Shown piece by piece: positions 7,380-11,378 of a stretch of 11,378 bases of DNA. A model generated the notes under the pieces. The model was not told the origin of the DNA and did no database searches. It worked only from the letters and a program-made list of their open reading frames with translations. Each line of letters opens with the position of its first letter. Position 1 is the stretch's first letter. The position numbers were made by a program, and so were the translations under genes. The stretch covers positions 47,943 through 59,320 of the forward strand of contig NW_003147783.1 of assembly GCF_000003605.2 (NCBI RefSeq), written 5' to 3'. Origin of the DNA: Saccoglossus kowalevskii. Taxonomy: Eukaryota > Hemichordata > Enteropneusta > Harrimaniidae.

Positions 7380-7626
7380 TCAAAATCTAGCCCTGACACC
7401 CCTATTAGGTAACTTTTGATGAAAATCATGAAAAAGACCCACTTAGGATTTTCAAATCTGGAAAAAAAATTTATGCTTATTCGGCAGAGACTTATTCATC
7501 AACCTGCCAAGTTTCATTGATATCTGCTGCAGAATTTCCGAGAAAATGTTAGAGATGTCACAGGCGGAAACCAGAAATAAGAAACTATACTCCTCTTTTC
7601 AGGCTGTGCCTGAAACGGCGACTAAC
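7380..7626 (+). mobile_element. Relic of a third tandem-core-type element ending in a hairpin
   Basis: A single core-like segment contains CCAAGTTTCATTGATATCTG (7507-7526) and GAGATGTCACAGGCGGAAAC. It leads straight into a hairpin, TTCAGGC (7598-7604), loop TGT, GCCTGAA (7608-7614), and ends CGGCGACTAAC. The outer arms (7589-7596 with 7616-7623) pair at 5 of 8 positions. The order core, hairpin, GACTAAC is that of family 1. The left end is not defined; TCGTCTGTTTC at 7024-7034 is a weak candidate for the inverted 5' motif. Confidence 0.5.
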
Positions 7627-8237
7627 AAACTTAAAATTAAAAGATGCCAAAAACTAAAACAAAAATTTGACTCAACAGACAAAGAAGAAAATTCTAGAAT
7701 GTGATCAGTGAGTATACAAGGAAAAAACAAAACAACACAGCTAATATACCATATGATGAATGGGTCAACTATTTCTAAGGTATAAAGTAAATTTAACAAC
7801 AACACAGCTTTAGGAAGTATTTAGATAGAGTTACAAGCAGAGGAATGCAAAAAAAAACTGAATACAAGGCTGAATATCATATCAAGAAGTGAAACTAGCT
7901 GTTAAAAATCTGAAAACAAAGAAATGAGCCGACATGGACAGTATACCATCCGAAATACACTATACAAATTATTCAACATTATATTACCCAGAAATAAATA
8001 TCAAGACTGAGTATCATCACCACCTACCTCATCACACCTATACACAAGAAAGGTGACATTCACAATTATAGGGGGATTTCAACTAACAGTGTTGTTGGAA
8101 AACTCTTTTCAATGTTTCTGAATAATCACTTAACATGTTGCCTTGAAGAAAACAATTACATTCATGAATATAAAGCTTGATTCAGTAAAAATCATAGAAC
8201 AGTAGATATGCTGACACTACCCATATTAATTAAACAA

Positions 8238-8242
8238 GCAGC
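8238..8242 (+). repeat. Candidate target-site duplication, left copy (right copy 9002-9006)
   Basis: GCAGC flanks the insertion in direct orientation. Support comes from the frame: codons GCA GCC before it and GCT AAA AAT after it join to Ala-Ala-Lys-Asn with the correct phase. Confidence 0.7.
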
Positions 8243-9001
8243 CTTGTCGGCTGAGATAGCTCCACTGTTAGATATGCACATTTCAATTAAAGAACAGAAG
8301 ATATCATGAGAAAATGAACAATATGTATAGTATCAAAGCAAGGGGACTTGCTGTTTTCAACAAGAATTCGAAAATATCACTTTTCACCAAAAATGACAAA
8401 AAATATTCATTAAAATTAGATAATTGTAGATACATATGTATCATCACAAAATGAACAAATCTTACAAATTCACCTGTATATGTAATATCAAAGCAATCAG
8501 ACATGTGGTTTTTAACAAGAAGTCAACAAAAATTACAAAAATATTCACTAAAATTAGAGAATTAAAGATATCATTACAAAATGAACAAATGTGAGAGAGG
8601 TCTACATTTAGTACCTATATGTATAATATCAAAGCAATTGGACCTGTTGTTTTCAAAAAGATGAAAATACCACTTTTTAGCAAAAATGACAAAAATATTT
8701 ACCAAAATTAGAGAATTAAAGAAATCATCACAAAATGAACAAATCTGAGCGCGGTCCACATGTAGTACCTAAATATGTAAAATCAAAGCAATTAGACTTT
8801 TTACCAAAAATGACAAAAATATTCATCAAAATCAGAGAATTGAAAATATCATCATGAAATGATGATGAGGTCTACCCAAGGTACACCAAGTATCAAAGCA
8901 TTCAGGCTTGTAGTTTTCAAGAAGAAGTCGAAAAAGTAAAATATTGACACGGATGACGCCGAACGCCAACGGACATTCACTCATATGATATGCTCGACGG
9001 C
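8243..9001 (+). mobile_element. Tandem-core insertion inside the LINE
   Basis: GCAGC occurs at 8238-8242 and 9002-9006. With one copy kept and the rest removed, the RT reading continues in frame through IKQAAKNTNQKQKIYTSFID. The insert has a short 5' region starting CTTGTCGGCTGAG, about four and a half diverged 140-155-bp tandem units, then a GC-rich tail (ACGGATGACGCCGAACGCCA) and the end CATATGATATGCTCGACGGC. The outermost bases show only GTCG as an inverted match at equal distance from each end. No protein is encoded; minus-strand open frames over it are readings of the repeat. It is probably a non-autonomous element of unknown class. Confidence 0.8.
8282..8935 (+). repeat. Tandem array of 140-155-bp units in the LINE insertion
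   Basis: ATCAAAGCA recurs at 8332, 8487, 8628, 8782 and 8892 (spacings 155, 141, 154 and 110). ATGACAAAAA-type segments recur at 8393, 8532, 8686 and 8810. Each unit runs from ACCAAAAATGACAAAAATAT through CATCACAAAATGAACAAAT to TATCAAAGCAATNNGAC and TTGTTTTCAAAAAG. Copies differ by many substitutions and small deletions, so the array is old. Confidence 0.9.
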
Positions 9002-9907
9002 GCAGCTAAAAATACCAATCAAAAACAAAAAATATATACAAGCTTTATTGATCTAAAAAAAAAGCTTTGATTCAATATGGAGAGAAGGACTTTTTCTAAA
9101 ACTTTTACAAAAAAAAATATATCTGGGAACTTTTACAAAACAATTACAAATATGTACAAAAAAATGTCATTCTGCATGAAAATAGATGATAAAGTATCAC
9201 CTAAATTCAGGATAGAGGAAGGCGTGAAACAAGGCTGCCCACTAAGTCCTACATTATTTAGTTTATTTAATGACTTGATGAAAGAACTAAATAAAATATG
9301 TACTGAAAAACACCACCTAGCATTCTGTAGACACCTATTAAATGTAAACAAGAAGACCAGAAACATTGGTACAAGGATAGAACTCTGACGATTACCGTCG
9401 ATTGTCAAAATACAACTCCAAGCAAGTCAGCTTGATGTACTAATGAACAAACAGAAATATTCTTAGAAAAACTGTTGAAATGAAATCAATATATAACATT
9501 ACACATAACCAGGAAAATATTAACAAACATTTTATCAAACAGGAAGCATACGAGTACCACATTCAAAAATGGAACACTGGCAATCAACGCCAAGATTCAA
9601 AACTACTACGGTAAAAGACAAAAGAGAAATTTCACCTTATATTAAAACAACAAACAGATATTGAACTACTATCTAAACTCAGATTAAGTTCTCATTGGCT
9701 GAATATATATGGAAACTGGATGCCATCAGAAGGCCAAAAATTGAAAATTAAAGATGAGATACATTTCATGGCTTCATGCAAACTATTCACTGAACAAGGA
9801 AAGACATTGTACTAAATTTTCTTAAAATCAAATGACCAGTTCATATAGTCAACACAAACAAAAAACTATTACTAATAAAACTAATAGACTATATTGAAAG
9901 ACAATAA

Positions 9908-10484
9908 CAATTAGAAAACAATTCTTTGAATGATTTTATCATTATTAAACTTTTAGTTAAACAAATATTTATAATTCAAATTTATACCTTTATTACACTT
10001 TTTAACCAAACGAGAAATGTTTCTTTAAGGTAGTAATAAAGAATTATCTTATATTAAATAAATTGCAAACAGTCCTGACAATGTTTGCACAATGATGAAT
10101 GATTGATACCTGGCCACAGTACAAAGGAATGCGAGAATACTCAAACAAGCAAACAGAGATTAATCATGTTTGTACAACATAACTGTGTCGTTCTATGCTG
10201 GCAAATCAAGGTCTGAAAATAGTTCAAAAGACGATTGCTGACATTGAAATCACCAACAACACTGCTAACAAGCAGTAATGATAGCTTTATATTATCTACA
10301 ACATAGAACCACAAAATGCCATATTCACAGGTTTCTCAGTCAGATAATATCACTACTATGGTTTGTCGTTCAATGTACATTTCAGCCATTTTCAAGCAAT
10401 TCAATATTAGCGCAAACCCAGTCAATCAAACTAGTACTACCGTACTCAGTGGGTAATCATCGGATTTCTTCACTTTTTTCATTG
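9908..10484. other. LINE 3' flank and unassigned intron sequence
   Basis: AT-rich sequence with no polyA or A-rich LINE tail that I can delimit and no recognised gene. An open frame that begins at 10278 only persists because it enters the MITE. Confidence 0.5.
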
Positions 10485-10492
10485 GTTGTAGA

Positions 10493-10649
10493 CAGTGGCG
10501 GATCCGGGGGGTCATGCCCCTCCCCCCCCAAGCGCATGACGATTCGTATCATCTGGATTACGCATAGCTTCTCTGCGATTTACGATCCGTATATCTTAAG
10601 CGTAGCTTGGACCCCCCCCCCCCAGTACATTTTGCTGGATCCGCCACTG
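10493..10649. mobile_element. hAT-type MITE, 157 bp
   Basis: The ends are perfect 13-bp inverted repeats, CAGTGGCGGATCC (10493-10505) and GGATCCGCCACTG (10637-10649). They are flanked by GTTGTAGA (10485-10492) and ATTGTAGA (10650-10657), an 8-bp target duplication with one difference. Eight-base duplications and CAGNG-type ends are typical of hAT transposons. The inside contains G- and C-homopolymer runs next to both ends and no coding capacity. It would need a hAT transposase supplied from elsewhere. Confidence 0.92.
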
Positions 10650-10657
10650 ATTGTAGA

Positions 10658-11132
10658 TGCAGTATAAATGAACAATAAGTTTTCAGGATTCTTTTGAAAA
10701 TTTACGCATTCTAGAGATTTGACTGCCTGAATGTAAAAACAGAAACCACAGACTAGTAAAACACTTTTGTGTTATTACATATGTAGCTGACCATGTGTTT
10801 GAACATTCAATAATTTGTTTGGAATGCAAGCCAAAATATCAACTCCATGATTATCTAACAGCCATGCTTTCTGCAGACACATAGTCATTACTTTGCTTTC
10901 AGTAAAAACTTACCAATAACACCCAAGGGTGTTGAAAAAATCATTTGATATTTAACCAATAAACAGTTAAGAGCATCTTGGGTCAACAAACAATCTAACC
11001 AATATATGGTAAATGCAGCAGAGATATTGGGCTTTTGAAATAAGAATGACTTCATATAGAGAAGACTCTGTAGTTTTATGTAAAAATAACAATCCTAATT
11101 TGTATCATTAATGGAATAAAACTGTTAGTTTT
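10658..11132. other. No feature recognised
   Basis: Intron sequence immediately upstream (in window coordinates) of the IDE donor. A 7-bp inverted repeat (AACACCC at 10918-10924 with GGGTGTT at 10927-10933, two-base spacer) is the only structure I noticed. Confidence 0.5.
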
Positions 11133-11138
11133 GCTTAC

Positions 11139-11251
11139 CCTGAGATTTTGATCTTTGAATGGAGGATCAAGCCATTCTGGGATTGAACAATTTTTATTTT
11201 CTACATCAGACAATAGGTTAACAACCATTTCTTGTAGTTCATCTAGTGTTT
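11139..11251 (-). CDS. IDE: Internal exon of an insulin-degrading-enzyme-like M16 metalloprotease (upstream of the pair)
   Basis: Read on the minus strand, this 113-bp segment follows a pyrimidine-rich acceptor ending in TTTACAG and ends at a donor GTAAGC (11133-11138). Two bases complete a split codon, then 37 codons are open. The translation holds TLDELQEMVVNLLSDVENKN and SIPEWLDPPF, which align without gaps to the vertebrate IDE stretch around VENKNVPLPEFPEHPF as I remember it. IDE is a zinc metalloprotease of the M16A family that encloses and cleaves small amyloid-prone peptides such as insulin. This stretch belongs to the N-terminal half, after the HxxEH zinc site, which is not in the window. 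The exon starts in phase 2 (two bases of a codon) and ends in phase 0. Nardilysin, a paralogue, fits less well in the next exon. Base composition is less AT-rich than the flanking intron. The assignment rests on recall of the family, not on a search. Confidence 0.9.
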
Positions 11252-11283
11252 CTGTAAAGACAAGAATATATTAATGACTAAAC

Positions 11284-11378
11284 CTGGATGATATAGTATT
11301 GGTGTGGCACCCCTGGATGATATATAGTATCAGTGTGGCACCACTGGATGATCTAGTATCAGTGTGCACCTCTAGATG
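11284..11378 (+). repeat. 29-31-bp minisatellite running off the right edge
   Basis: CTGGATGAT or CTAGATG begins copies at 11284, 11313, 11344 and 11372 (29, 31 and 28 bp apart). Each full copy has TAGTATCAGTGTGGCACC or a near variant after it. It lies 33 bp beyond the IDE exon acceptor, in the preceding intron. Confidence 0.88.

Larger units (their letters stand above)
7746..9907 (+). pseudogene. Dead non-LTR (LINE) retrotransposon: reverse transcriptase and C-terminal region
   Basis: A non-LTR retrotransposon polymerase would copy its RNA at the target site; this copy is broken in several frames. In order I read IPYDEWVNYF (7746-7775), VKNLKTKK and MDSIPSEI (7901-7959), TTYLITPIHKKGDIHN then YRGIS (8019-8078), VVGKLFS (8088-8108), a stop where GF usually begins the next motif (8178-8180), KNHRTVD, YTSFIDLKK (motif A, 9035-9061), AFDSIWREGLFLKLLQ (9064-9110), GVKQGCPLSPTLFSLF (motif B, about 9221-9268), then C-terminal HFIKQEAYEYHIQKWN and LLSKLRLSSHWLNIYGNW followed by DEIHFMASC. 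The catalytic ADD motif C is missing. An insertion splits it at 8242/9007. It lies antisense to the IDE exons. The clade is not determined. Confidence 0.9.
6505..11138 (-). other. IDE intron, 4634 bp
   Basis: The intron is bounded by the GTAAGC donor at its high-coordinate end and a TTAG acceptor at its low-coordinate end, both read on the minus strand. It is phase 0. Most of its length is repeat-derived: a hairpin-ended relic, a dead LINE with a nested insertion, and a hAT MITE. The recognisable LINE lies antisense to the host gene. Confidence 0.85.

Noticed and set aside
8304-8759. Two minus-strand open frames of 61-66 codons
   Set aside because: They are adjacent readings of the same tandem unit in the LINE insertion (both contain FVRF/CDDF and similar strings), not proteins.
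10278-10667. 129-codon plus-strand open frame
   Set aside because: Its C-terminal part is the hAT MITE (Gly/Pro runs from homopolymers) and the N-terminal part has no recognisable motif.
10918-10933. 7-bp inverted repeat AACACCC/GGGTGTT
   Set aside because: It is too short and isolated to mean anything beyond chance.

Overview
The window is animal nuclear DNA: visibly AT-rich, almost free of long open frames, and packed with degraded transposable elements. The only host gene I can support is on the minus strand. Two short exons with good GT/AG splice sites (11139-11251, then 6415-6504) encode consecutive segments of an insulin-degrading-enzyme-like M16 metalloprotease. Together they give 67 complete codons that join without a length change against the remembered vertebrate IDE protein. 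The window is therefore a 4634-bp IDE intron (6505-11138), the beginning of the intron before it (11252 to the right edge) and at least 6414 bp of the intron after it (1-6414). The catalytic exons are outside. The repeat types (tandem-core elements with an (ACGG)n microsatellite and a terminal hairpin, hAT MITEs, a LINE with many relics) suggest a marine invertebrate such as a mollusc or an invertebrate deuterostome, but I cannot fix the phylum.

Left intron. 389-1427 is a composite element (family 1): a short 5' terminal motif, tandem units of 317 and 322 bp that are dimers of a roughly 150-160-bp monomer, an (ACGG)n tract, and a terminal stem-loop followed by CTAAC. A second family-1 element (1445-3291) starts 17 bp after it and is split by a different tandem-core element, family 2 (1761-2499), which has its own terminal inverted motif, (CA)n tract and hairpin. 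Family-2 relics continue at 3430-4390, and family-1 fragments lie at 4458-4640 and 5876-5925. 4680-5410 holds unassigned open segments. 5733-5856 holds palindromes and stacked hairpins.

Right intron. 6505-7020 has no recognisable gene. 7021-7626 holds a third tandem-core-like relic ending in a hairpin and CTAAC. 7746-9907 is a dead plus-strand non-LTR retrotransposon with recognisable reverse-transcriptase motifs. It is split by a 764-bp insertion (8243-9006, counting one duplicated target copy), and removing the insertion restores the RT frame exactly. 10493-10649 is a short hAT-type MITE with 13-bp inverted repeats and an imperfect 8-bp target duplication. 11284 to the right edge is a 29-31-bp minisatellite.

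The most interesting pattern is that several unrelated-looking repeat families share one plan: tandem cores carrying an ACCAAGTTT-like motif, then a simple-sequence tract, then a GC-rich hairpin with a three-base loop beginning with T. This resembles non-autonomous Helentron-type (HINE or pearl-like) elements known from bivalves and other animals. That assignment is an inference. No complete transposon protein is present.
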